A stretch of 31,670 nt of DNA from the NCBI GenBank assembly GCA_041392205.1, contig JAWKMO010000022.1, positions 1 to 31,670 on the forward strand. The letters run 5' to 3'. Origin of the DNA: Halomarinibacterium sp041392205 (lineage in GTDB: Bacteria > Bacteroidota > Bacteroidia > Flavobacteriales > Flavobacteriaceae). A program made the translations under genes and the position numbers. The notes beneath the pieces are model-generated. The model did not search any database. It was not told where the DNA came from and saw only the letters and a list, made by a program, of their open reading frames with translations. Shown piece by piece: positions 16,832 through 26,300 of the stretch (positions within the stretch are counted from its first letter, which is position 1; every line of letters starts with the position of its first letter).

Positions 16832-19042
16832 TTAATTTTTAATTTCTAAGGTTTTCTCTTTAGGTGTGCCTAAAGATTCCTTTACAAATTTGGTCATTTT
16901 TCGATACAAATGGAGTCTTGTGTTTCCTCCATATATCCCATGATTATCATCTGGATACACCGCCCAATCAAAATCTTTATTGGCTTGTATCAACGCTTCG
17001 GTGAGACGCATGGTATTTTGAAAATGCACATTGTCATCGGCACTCCCATGAACTAGAAGAAAATCTCCTTTCAGTTTGTCTACATGGGTAATAGGTGAAT
17101 TGTTATCGTATCCAGAAGGATTTTCCTGTGGGGTAGTCATATAGCGTTCGGTATAGACAGTATCATAAAAACGCCAGCTCGTTACGGGTGCTACCGCTAT
17201 GGCCATAGCAAAGGTGTCTGGCGCTTGAAACAAGCAGTTAGACGACATAAATCCCCCATAGCTCCACCCCCAAATGCCTATTCTATCTTCATCGATATAG
17301 GGTAATGATCCTAGTTTTTTGGCTGCAGCAATTTGATCTTCCACTTCATATTTACCCAATTCTTTTTGGGTCATTTTTTTGAAATCCCTGCCTTTAAAAC
17401 CTGTACCTCTTCCGTCGATACAAACTATAATCATATCGTCTTGAGCCAGCATTTGATGCCAATAATCATTAGCGCCATTCCATCTATTGGCCACTTGTTG
17501 TGACCCTGGACCCGAATATTGATACATAAACAAAGGATACTTTTTATTAGGATCAAAATTCTTCGGCTTAATGGTATACATATTTAATTCTTCCCCATTA
17601 ATAGTAATCGTTGAAAATTCCTTTTTGGACATTTTAAATCCTTTCAAACTTTCCTTTAGTTCGTTATTGTTTTTAATTTCACGGAGGGGTTTTCCCGTTA
17701 AACCATCGTGTAAAGTGAAAGTGTGAGGCGTTTCGGTGTTGGAAAAGGTGTTAATAAAATAGGTAAAATCAGTACTAAAGGAGGCACTGTTACTTCCAGT
17801 TTGCTGGGTTAGTCGTATTTTGTTTTTTCCTGTATTGGTAATGGAATAAACGTCTCTGTTAATATTTCCATTTTCGGTACTTTCATAAAAAACCCTTCCT
17901 GTTTTGGGGTCAAAACCATAATAGCTTGTAACGTCCCAATTGCCATCGGTAATTTGTCTAATTAGTTTTCCTGTTTTATCGTAATGATAAATATGGTTCC
18001 AACCGCTTTTTTCACTGGTCCAAATAAAACTGTTGTCATTTAAAAAGGTTAAATCGTTGGTTACATCCACATAGGCATCATCTTTTTCTTGATGAATTAA
18101 TTGCGAAGTATTATTCGTGGCATTCACAAAAACCAAATCCAATACATTTTGATGACGATTTGTGAGTTGAACACTTAAAATACTTGCCTCTTCGGTCCAC
18201 TTAATTCGCGGAATGTAATAGCTATTATAGGTTGAAACGTCCACTTGGGAGGTTCCTCCAGATGCCAAATCATATATATAGAGGGAAACTTCGGCATTTT
18301 TTTCACCTGCTTTAGGATATTTAAAAGTGTCTTCACTAGGATATAATTCTTTACCATAAATGTCCATGGAAAATTCAGGCACTTGGGTTTCATCAAAACG
18401 GATAAAAGCAATTTTATCACTATTTTTATTCCAATCAAAAGCCCGTACAAAGGCAAATTCTTCTTCGTATACCCAATCGGTAATTCCATTAATTATGGCA
18501 TTTTTTAAACCGTCACTTGTAATTTGTGTGGTTATTCCAGAAGTTAAATCCTTCACATACAAATTATTGTTATAGCCATAAGCAATCTTGCTTCCATCTG
18601 GACTAAAAGTAGGTTCTTGAACTTTATTTTCAGAAAGAAGGGTAGCTTTCTTTGATGCTGAATCATACACATAATAGGTTCCTAAACTAGAATGACGATA
18701 CACTTGCTGAAGATTGGTAGCTAAGAGAATTTTAGACTCGTCTTTACTAAAATCATAAGAAATAAAATAAGCCACCTCGGGTAAATCATTACTACTTACC
18801 AGTGTTTTTACTTTTTCTCCAGATTTATAATCATACACATCTATTGAAGAAGCGTTTGAACTACGGTTGTAATCTAAGACCGAGTATTGTTTCCCGTTAT
18901 TCATAGAATGCAACACATCCATAAACTGAGTGCGAAAGGTGCCCCCCCAAATATCTTCTAATGTTATGTCTTTTTGTTGTGCTTTTGACGAAGGAAGCGC
19001 TATAAGAAAGGCAAGCACAGAAATAGCAAGGATTTTTTTCAA
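16832..19042 (-). CDS. Dipeptidyl peptidase IV (S9 prolyl oligopeptidase family)
   Basis: Serine exopeptidase that releases X-Pro or X-Ala dipeptides from peptide N-termini. Residues 1-21 form a signal peptide, so it acts outside the cytoplasm. A beta-propeller (DPPIV_N, about 55-450) precedes the alpha/beta-hydrolase domain. The catalytic triad is S594 in GWSYGG, D669 in HGSADDN and H701 in DDNHG. The Glu pair that binds the substrate amino terminus, diagnostic of DPP IV, lies in VYEEEF (E193-E195). The start appears to be TTG at 19042: no in-frame ATG gives a signal peptide, and MKKILAISVL begins there. It heads an operon with two peptide transporters. Confidence 0.94.
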   Translation of the reverse strand: MKKILAISVLAFLIALPSSKAQQKDITLEDIWGGTFRTQFMDVLHSMNNGKQYSVLDYNRSSNASSIDVYDYKSGEKVKTLVSSNDLPEVAYFISYDFSKDESKILLATNLQQVYRHSSLGTYYVYDSASKKATLLSENKVQEPTFSPDGSKIAYGYNNNLYVKDLTSGITTQITSDGLKNAIINGITDWVYEEEFAFVRAFDWNKNSDKIAFIRFDETQVPEFSMDIYGKELYPSEDTFKYPKAGEKNAEVSLYIYDLASGGTSQVDVSTYNSYYIPRIKWTEEASILSVQLTNRHQNVLDLVFVNATNNTSQLIHQEKDDAYVDVTNDLTFLNDNSFIWTSEKSGWNHIYHYDKTGKLIRQITDGNWDVTSYYGFDPKTGRVFYESTENGNINRDVYSITNTGKNKIRLTQQTGSNSASFSTDFTYFINTFSNTETPHTFTLHDGLTGKPLREIKNNNELKESLKGFKMSKKEFSTITINGEELNMYTIKPKNFDPNKKYPLFMYQYSGPGSQQVANRWNGANDYWHQMLAQDDMIIVCIDGRGTGFKGRDFKKMTQKELGKYEVEDQIAAAKKLGSLPYIDEDRIGIWGWSYGGFMSSNCLFQAPDTFAMAIAVAPVTSWRFYDTVYTERYMTTPQENPSGYDNNSPITHVDKLKGDFLLVHGSADDNVHFQNTMRLTEALIQANKDFDWAVYPDDNHGIYGGNTRLHLYRKMTKFVKESLGTPKEKTLEIKN

Positions 19043-19083
19043 AATAATGTATTTATTTAAGTCCGTTTTATTAAAAATAAAGC

Positions 19084-19116
19084 GAAATATAAGAGTTTTT
19101 ATCCTAATTACAGCAA
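19084..19116 (-). promoter_or_regulatory. Candidate promoter for the DPP IV-POT operon
   Basis: Minus-strand TATATTTC (rc of 19084-19091) matches the Bacteroidota -7 consensus TAnnTTTG at 7 of 8 positions by its defined bases plus spacers. A TTG lies 22 bases upstream (rc of 19114-19116), slightly longer than the usual spacing. It would give a leader of about 35 bases before the TTG start at 19042. This is a motif match only. Confidence 0.35.
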
Positions 19117-19158
19117 TATTGAAACTTCTATTACATAGGGTAAAACGGTTTAATGCTT

Positions 19159-19166
19159 TATATTTG
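19159..19166 (+). promoter_or_regulatory. Promoter -7 element for the HMG-CoA reductase gene
   Basis: TATATTTG is an exact match to the Bacteroidota TAnnTTTG element and sits 21 bases before the ATG at 19188, which would place the transcription start about 15 bases before it. No convincing -33 TTG is present at the usual spacing. It faces away from the candidate DPP IV promoter in the same 145-bp divergent gap. Confidence 0.5.
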
Positions 19167-19187
19167 TCTTAGTTTATAAAATATTTC

Positions 19188-20501
19188 ATGTCCAAAACGG
19201 TTACTGGTTTTTCAAAAAAAACGAAGGAAGAGAAAATAGACTGGCTCATTACCCATTTTTTAGCCGAAGACACTTCGCATAAAGACACTCTAAAAAAGTA
19301 TTGGAATACCAATAAAAAAACGCAAAATCTTCACGACGATTTTATAGAAAACACCCTTAGTAATTACTATTTACCATTTGCTATCGCGCCAAACTTTATA
19401 ATAAACGGAGAACCTTATGTAATTCCCATGGTTATTGAAGAAAGCTCAGTAGTGGCTGCCGCCAGCAACGCGGCTAAGTTTTGGTTAGATCGTGGCGGAT
19501 TTAAAACCGAAGTGATTTCCACCGAAAAAAACGGACAAGTTCACATTACTTTCTATGGAGAAAAAGAAGCCCTTCATTCCTATTTTAATACGGTAAAACC
19601 AAAACTTATTGACAGCATTGCTTCGCTACAAAAAAACATGCAACAAAGAGGAGGAGGTCTTCTAGATATAAAGCTAATAGATTGTACTCAAAAGCTGAAA
19701 GGCTACTTTCAACTCCATGCCACTTTTGAAACATTAGATGCCATGGGAGCCAATTTTATTAATAGTTGTTTAGAACAATTTGCCAAGATTTTTGAAACTG
19801 AAGCCATAACTTTTGAAGCTTTCAAAAGTAAAAATCAATTTCCCGAAGTAGTAATGAGTATTTTGTCTAATTACGTTCCCAATTGTTTGGTAAAAGCTGA
19901 GGTAAGTTGCAAGGTTGAAGATTTGGCAAACAATGGAGTGGACGGAAAAACCTTTGCCAAAAATTTTGTTCGTGCTGTTGAAATTGCCAAAGTAGAACCA
20001 CACCGTGCCGTTACCCATAATAAAGGGATTATGAATGGGATTGATGCCGTTGTTTTGGCTACCGGAAACGACTTTAGAGCTGTGGAAGCGGGCATTCATG
20101 CCTATGCAGCAAGAGAAGGTCATTATACCAGTTTAACCCACGCTAAAATGGAAGGTGCTATTTTTCGTTTTTGGATTGAAATTCCTTTGGCTTTAGGAAC
20201 TGTGGGCGGACTTACCACATTACATCCCTTGGTAAAAGTTGCCCTTCAAATCTTACAAAAACCTTCGGCAAAAAAACTCATGCAAATAGTAGCCGTAGCA
20301 GGACTGGCGCAAAATTTTGCTGCTTTACGATCTTTGGTTACTACGGGCATTCAGAAAGGGCATATGAAAATGCATTTAATGAATATTTTAAATCAGTTAC
20401 AAGCATCGGAAGCTGAAAAGAAAAAAGCAATTACCCATTTTAAAAATCATACCATTTCGCATAGCGAAGTAGTGGATTTTGTTGAAACACTTCGAAAATA
20501 A
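19188..20501 (+). CDS. mvaA: Class II hydroxymethylglutaryl-CoA reductase
   Basis: Cytoplasmic enzyme that reduces HMG-CoA to mevalonate, committing carbon to isoprenoids (menaquinone, undecaprenyl carrier, carotenoids) by the mevalonate pathway. It is a class II bacterial enzyme of 437 residues without a membrane domain. Catalytic residues fit the family: Glu in VIEESSVVAAAS (E84/E85), K279 in THNKGIMNGID, D295 in ATGNDFRAVEAG, and H392 in QKGHMKMHL near the C-terminus. Class II enzymes also work in the degradative direction in some bacteria, but the GHMP kinase downstream supports a biosynthetic role. The stop is one base before the inferred start of the kinase, so the two are coupled. Confidence 0.95.
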   Translation: MSKTVTGFSKKTKEEKIDWLITHFLAEDTSHKDTLKKYWNTNKKTQNLHDDFIENTLSNYYLPFAIAPNFIINGEPYVIPMVIEESSVVAAASNAAKFWLDRGGFKTEVISTEKNGQVHITFYGEKEALHSYFNTVKPKLIDSIASLQKNMQQRGGGLLDIKLIDCTQKLKGYFQLHATFETLDAMGANFINSCLEQFAKIFETEAITFEAFKSKNQFPEVVMSILSNYVPNCLVKAEVSCKVEDLANNGVDGKTFAKNFVRAVEIAKVEPHRAVTHNKGIMNGIDAVVLATGNDFRAVEAGIHAYAAREGHYTSLTHAKMEGAIFRFWIEIPLALGTVGGLTTLHPLVKVALQILQKPSAKKLMQIVAVAGLAQNFAALRSLVTTGIQKGHMKMHLMNILNQLQASEAEKKKAITHFKNHTISHSEVVDFVETLRK

Positions 20502-20502
20502 T

Positions 20503-21396
20503 TTGAAAACCTTTTACAGTAACGGAAAGCTATTACTCACTGGAGAATACGTAGTTCTTGATGGAGCAACAGCCTTGGCCATCCCAACTAAATATGGGCA
20601 AGGGTTAACCGTTGAAAAATCTGAAAAAGAAGGAATCCATTGGAAAAGCCTCGATGAAAAAGGAGAAGTTTGGTTTGAGATAAATTTTCAAATTAATGAT
20701 ACTGTTTCAGAGCAAGAAAATAAAGTGCTTTATCAACTCTTACAAATTTTAAGGGAAGCAAAAAAAATAAATCCTTCTTTTCTGGAGAAAGAAAAAAATT
20801 GGAAAATATCCACAAAACTAAATTTTTCAACAAGTTGGGGGCTGGGAACGTCTTCGACGCTCATTAACAATATTGCGCAATGGGCGCAAGTAGATGCGTT
20901 TCAGCTTTTACAAAAAAGCTTTGGTGGCAGTGGGTACGATATTGCTGCCGCTCAAAACAACGAACCCATTTTATATTCTCTAATTGAGGGAAAACCCAAA
21001 GTTGAAAAAATTCGGCTCAATTGGAATTTTACCGACCAACTCTTTTTTGTGCATTTAAATAAAAAACAGGACAGTAAAGAAGGCATAAAAAGATACCATA
21101 GTAAGCTTATTTCAACTTCAGTTATTTCAAAAATCAGCCAACTTGCTTCATTGCTTATTGAGGTTAAAACACTTTCGGAATTTGAAACAATTATTTCTGA
21201 TCATGAAACCCTTATTTCAAAAATGATTCAGTTACCCACTATTAAAGAAAGACTATTTCAAGACTACCCAAATGTCTTAAAAAGTCTCGGAGCTTGGGGT
21301 GGGGACTTTATTTTGGCTACTGGAAACAATAAAGGTTATTTTACAGAAAAAGGCTTTACCACCATTATTCCTTTTGGTGAAATGATTTTAAAATAA
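20503..21396 (+). CDS. GHMP kinase, probably mevalonate or phosphomevalonate kinase
   Basis: Cytoplasmic small-molecule kinase of the GHMP superfamily, expected to phosphorylate mevalonate or phosphomevalonate. The N-terminal block FYSNGKLLLTGEYVVLDGA is typical. The ATP-binding motif is SWGLGTSST (about 110-118) in place of the usual PxGLGSSA, and GGSGYDIAAAQ near 145 resembles the phosphomevalonate-kinase type more than mevalonate kinase. The open frame extends upstream to TTG 20479 inside the reductase gene, but TTG 20503 gives MKTFYSNGK, fits the family start, and lies one base after the reductase stop. No ATG is available. Length 297 residues. Exact substrate uncertain. Confidence 0.85.
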   Translation: MKTFYSNGKLLLTGEYVVLDGATALAIPTKYGQGLTVEKSEKEGIHWKSLDEKGEVWFEINFQINDTVSEQENKVLYQLLQILREAKKINPSFLEKEKNWKISTKLNFSTSWGLGTSSTLINNIAQWAQVDAFQLLQKSFGGSGYDIAAAQNNEPILYSLIEGKPKVEKIRLNWNFTDQLFFVHLNKKQDSKEGIKRYHSKLISTSVISKISQLASLLIEVKTLSEFETIISDHETLISKMIQLPTIKERLFQDYPNVLKSLGAWGGDFILATGNNKGYFTEKGFTTIIPFGEMILK

Positions 21397-21420
21397 AAGA
21401 CCCACCAAAGTTGGCAGGCC
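21390..21420 (-). terminator. Intrinsic terminator after the secreted-protein pseudogene
   Basis: On the minus strand, GGCCTGCCA and TGGTGGGTC pair as a 9-bp stem (with G-U pairs) around the loop ACTT, followed by TTTTATTTT. On the plus strand the G-U pairs become A-C mismatches, so it suits minus-strand transcripts. It begins 24 bases after the pseudogene stop and overlaps the last codons of the GHMP kinase gene. Confidence 0.55.
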
Positions 21421-21443
21421 TTCTAAGTTTATGAATATCGAAA

Positions 21444-23202
21444 TTATTTTTTAATGATTTTTTTGGTCATGGAACCTTCCTCGCTTTTCACGGTCAAAAA
21501 GTAGATTCCACTTTGGAGATGGGAGATGTCTAGTGAAAAATGATTCTCTGCAAGGGCAATATCTTTCTCCAATACCTGCTTCCCTGTGGCATCAACCAAA
21601 GAGATGTTTTTTGAAGGCGTGACTGAAGACAAATCCAGCTCAAGGATATCTTGTGCAGGGTTGGGATACACAAAGAAGTCATTTTCATCAAAAGAAATAG
21701 TGCTTAAAACGGTAGATTCCTTATCAAAATAGAGTCCTTCCCCGTGGGTTCCATCGGCGCTTGTTCCTGCAAAAACCATCATAGGTTCTTCCCCTACTTC
21801 CAATCGAAAACAAGAAATAGCCAGGGGTTGATAACCGTTGTAAACATTCAAGGTTTCAAAGGAGGCAAAATCACTGGATAGCAAAATATCACCATCATAA
21901 GGCGAGCAATTGCCCTGTTGTTTTCTGAGCCATCATGATTGCCTTAAATAGGCTACCTTCACTGACTATCAGTCCCTGAATACCTAATGTAGCTATCCAC
22001 TCTTAGTAGCTTATCCCATTCAGGTGATGCATTGTGTCCAGCTTTCCAAAGTCGGCCCCATCTTTCCTAATGTACCTTCGTATGTTGTATTTTCCGGTAC
22101 TTCCTGCCCTCGAGAAGTACCGCGATAACGTTGTCTGTGTTTACGGAAGATCTTTCCAGCCCTTATGGAAGGTTTTAGGGATTCTCGAACGCTTCCTTGT
22201 TCCAAGAAACATGGGTCGGTTCCCAAGCATTAGGGTCGTTATAATCGGTATTTACCCTTGCCGTTAAGCCCCTATCGACAAATAAACGGATGCCATCCCA
22301 AATGGCCTGCGGATGCTGTAGCACAAAGAAGGTTCAAACCGAGCACCATTAACCCAACAGCTTCATCCACCCAATCAAAACCATAGGTCCCAGCATTGGT
22401 TCTGGCTCCATACAAACTATTATCATCTTTTGGTAAATGGCAAAAACACGTTGATTGGCAGTATCATTGGGGTAATTCCTATCTACTGTAAAATCCACAA
22501 TATTACCCGTAATAGCCTGTGTTTCAGTAGGATGCTCCCGTAATTTAAATTCCATCTCATCCCAACAAAAAGTTCCTTGGGTAAGGTAATAAACCAACAA
22601 ATAAACCTGCCAATCGCCGCTAGGAACACCATACTGAGGGCTTGAAATTTCACAATAGGTTCTGAAAAAATGATAGAACGCCATGGCTGCCAAGTTTCTC
22701 CCTCGGTATAAGAAGCAAAAATATCCAAAGTAGGGTTTGGCAATGCACGATAACTAGTGGCATATATTTCTATTCCATCGTTAAATTCAACCAAATCCAC
22801 ACCGCCATCCACTCTCAAATCATGGATTTGTACGTCCTGCGCCCATTTAATACCCTGTATCCCCACAGGAGTAGGTGTATTTTGATAATCAATTACCGAA
22901 GCAATAAAATCCTCCGTGTGACCTCCATTATCTACCGGTTTATAAAGCTGTCCACGCTGTGGATCAATATTCATCCAAGCATTCTTAATGGCAAGCCTAT
23001 TGGCATTGATTTCTTCGGGAGTTGCGTTTTCCAATAATTTGGATTGCGCATAAAGTTCATTCAGTTCCTGTGTGCGTGAATTTTTGTAAATAATTTCTTT
23101 ATCCCATTTCATTTGATTTTTGGATAATTGCTCTTGGGCTAGAAATGATTTTGCAGTAAAAAGAAGCAAAAGGTAAAAAAGGGTTGTTGTTTTCATCATC
23201 AT
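21444..23202 (-). pseudogene. Frameshifted gene for a type IX secreted protein
   Basis: Once a secreted protein of roughly 580 residues, now broken. Intact at the 5' end: a signal peptide (MMMKTTTLFYLLLLF...SFLAQ) and about 180 residues with an Asp-box-like SYTEGETWQPW, suggesting a sialidase-like or propeller fold. Intact at the 3' end: a Por secretion tail (about 75 residues, FFVYPNPAQDILELDLSS to KKIIKK) that directs type IX export. Between them the homologous reading hops frame near 22649, 22429, 22331, 22179 and 22145, with further lesions between about 22070 and 21890. Joined pieces read sensibly, for example SSPQYGVPSGDWQVYLLVYY, DDNSLYGARTNAGTYGFDW and VNTDYNDPNAWEPTHVSW. Each shift is one base, some in A or C runs. 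Sequencing error is the alternative, though the rest of the window is clean. Confidence 0.88.
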
Positions 23203-23220
23203 TTTTTTTAATGTTTATCA

Positions 23221-23228
23221 CAAATCTA
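23221..23228 (-). promoter_or_regulatory. Promoter -7 element of the secreted-protein pseudogene
   Basis: Minus-strand TAGATTTG is an exact TAnnTTTG match placed 19-26 bases before the ATG at 23202. No -33 TTG lies at normal spacing, as expected if an activator assists RNA polymerase. The promoter core therefore seems to have survived while the coding region decayed. Confidence 0.45.
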
Positions 23229-23251
23229 TTTTTTGACAAATGAAAAAATGG

Positions 23252-23285
23252 GGAATATTGTTACTTGAAGGAGTAACATTGTTCC
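23252..23285. repeat. 34-bp inverted repeat between the regulator and the pseudogene
   Basis: GGAATATTGTTACT, six-base spacer TGAAGG, then AGTAACATTGTTCC. The 14-base arms pair at 12 positions. It begins 23 bases after the regulator stop (23308), and on the minus strand is followed by CCATTTTTTC, so it may be the regulator's terminator. It also ends 23 bases upstream of the pseudogene's -7 element, a position suited to an activator site. Both readings are possible. Confidence 0.6.
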
Positions 23286-23307
23286 AAATGATTGAAAACA
23301 GCTTATT

Positions 23308-26300
23308 TTAAGGGATTTCCCTGAATGAAGATGGGGTTTTCCCCTGTTCTTTCTTAAACAGTTTGGAAAAATATTTAGGGTCTTCAAATCCTATTTCATA
23401 AGCAATTTCTGAAACAGTAAGAGAGGTAGAATGCAATAGTTTTTTTGCTTTTTCCAGTTTGACATGGTTTATGTACTGGGTAATGGACATGTTGGTAAGC
23501 TGTTTTATTTTTCGGTGAAGTTGTGTTCTGCTCATTAATAATTGCCTGGCGAGGGCTTCCATGGATTTGTCTTGCTGATTATTTAATGCAAATTCCTGTA
23601 TGGTTTTAATAAAGTACAGATCCAACTCATGGAGTTTTGTGTTTTTAGTGTCCACTTTTTTAATTTCTAAAATTTGCCTAAAGAAATTAATTTGTTCTTT
23701 GCGTTTAACAAGTAGGTTTTCAATGATTTGAACAAGCTCTGCTTCATTAAAAGGCTTTTCTATATAGGCATCTACGCCAAGTTTATACCCTTTTAACCTG
23801 CTTTTATCATCCGTTTTTGCCGTTACCATAATAAATGGCAAATGAGAAGTTTTGGTATTACTCTTTATTTTTTTACAAAAATCAAACCCGTTCATTACTG
23901 GCATCATAACATCGCTTATAATAAAATCTACCTTTCTGCTTTCTGAAATTTCTAGAGCCTTCTTTCCATTGGGTGTTTCTAAAATTTGATAGGTGTCTTC
24001 AAAAAGATCTTTGAAATAATTTCGTATTTCTACATTGTCTTCAACAATTAAAATAACTGGTTTCTCCTGAATACTGGTATTCTCTACTTTTGCCTTATTT
24101 GCTAAATTGGACGCTACAAAAGGTTTTTCAAATGAGAAATCTACTTTTTCTTCCATTGTATGCTTAATGGGGAGTCTTACTGTAAATTTAGACCCTTCTC
24201 CCTCTTTGCTTTCTACGGAAATAGTGCCATCCATAAATTGAACTAAGCCTTTGGTCAGTTCCATTCCAATACCACTTCCTAGATTATTATCAAGGTCGAA
24301 AGTTTTAAAATATCGATCAAAAATATGAGGGAGATTTTCTGTTTTGATTCCTTTTCCGGTATCTTCAATTTCTAAAATAAGTGTTTCCTCCTTTTCTTTT
24401 TTAAGCGTTACATTTATCTTTCCGCCATTGGGTGTAAACTTAATTGCGTTGCTCAAAAGATTATTAATTACTTTTTGAAGTTTGACATCGTCCACATCCA
24501 TTGTAAGACTTTTTATGTCAGATTTAAAAAGCAGTTTTTGCTTTTTTGAATCTGTAAAAGGGGAAAATAGCGCTACACATTTTTTTACAAAAGACACAAC
24601 ATCACCTTTCTTATAATTCTGAATTAACTGTTTATTATCCAACGTTACTAACTCTAACATTTGATTTACCAGATTCAATAAAAGTTCTCCATTTTCCTGA
24701 ATGGATACAATGCTTTGTTTTTCTTTCTGGGGCAATTCTGCTTTTTTTAGAAGCCTGGCCGTTACTCCTTTTATAATGGTAAGAGGGGTTTTAAATTCGT
24801 GGCTAATATTGGCATACATTTTCGATTTTGTTTCATCAAGTAATTCTGCAGATTCCACCTTTTGTTTTGCCAGTCTATTTTTTAGTAACAGGGCATAGAT
24901 ATAAACAATAATACCTGAAATTAGAAGAAAATATATCACATACGCCAAGAAAGTTCTATACCAAGGAGGGGCAACCAAAAATGTTATTTTATTTGCTTCA
25001 CCTTGAAATTTAGGGTCTTGTCCTATGGGGTAGGTTTTATAATAAATGATGTTTTTTCCAATGGAAAGATTGGTAAAATGAGCCGTGCGCTGGGGCAATT
25101 CTACCCACTGAGATCCATTAAAAGAATAAGCATATTTTACTTTTTCAATTTGGTGGTAATCAATATTTGAAAAATTGACAGTAACATCCCGGTTATTATA
25201 GGTTAAATTGAATGTTTCATTGGAGGAAGGATTCATTATGGGGTTAAAACTCGACTCGCTATTCTTATAGGTAACGAGAGAACTTATATAAGAAGTCTTA
25301 CAGGCTGTATTTGCATTAAATTTGTTTAAACTGATTTGTTGAAGACCTTCATCCGTTCCGAAGAAAAGTTTATTTTTTTCTTTATCGAGGTATGCCGAGG
25401 AGAACAAAAAAGCATTGGATATTAAACCATCTTCTGTTGTATAGTTTATAAAGATATTTCGATCTTTATTATATAGATAAAGGCCGTCAAAAATGGTGGT
25501 AATCCATAAATTATTGTTAAGATCTGCTTTAACAGCCATTACTTTTTTATCAAAAAAATGACCGTTTATTTCTAAATATTCAAAGTTTTGCTGCTCCTCA
25601 TTAAAAGAAACCACACCACTATCTGTCCCAAACCAAATTGTTCCATCCAAGGCTTCATCAATAGAGAGAATTATATTAGAACTTAGTCCTGTTGCTAACT
25701 TTGGGGTATAGATAAACTTCTTAAAGTTAATAGAAGTAGTAAGGTTATTTTGCGACACATCTTCTAACATAAAGATTCCATGAGCAGCAGTAGCCACCCA
25801 TAATCGATCTTTGGAATCTTGAAGGACTTGGACAATTTTTTGGTTTTTAATAGTAGTGTCCATGGGCAAATAAAGGTATTTTAATTGTTCCCCATGAGTA
25901 TTAAAAACAAATATTCCTTCTAAGCTACCTACCCAAATCCTATGCGAATTATCCTCGGAAAGACCATATATATTTTTATCCTCCAATTTATCTGAAGCCA
26001 CTTGTATTTGATTCAACAATTTACCTTCCATATCAAAAATAAGTAAAAGACCTTTTGAAGTCCCCATCCATAATTTTTCGTTTGCCACCAGAATTGATGT
26101 AATTTGATGTTCCTCAAAATAATTCTCTATATGTTGATTATTTTGAATGAACAAGCCATTATTTCCGGCTAGATACAAGGTATTATTATGTTTAGTGATC
26201 CTTCGAATATGGTAAGGAACGTTTGGGTTTTCAAAAATAGGAAGCGCTTTTCTTTCCTTATAGAGTCCTTTTTCTGTCCCAACCCATAAATAGCCATCTT

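Noticed and set aside
22034..22267. 77-residue open frame on the plus strand inside the pseudogene
   Set aside because: No recognisable motif; the minus strand carries readable fragments of the secreted protein here, so this is a shadow frame.
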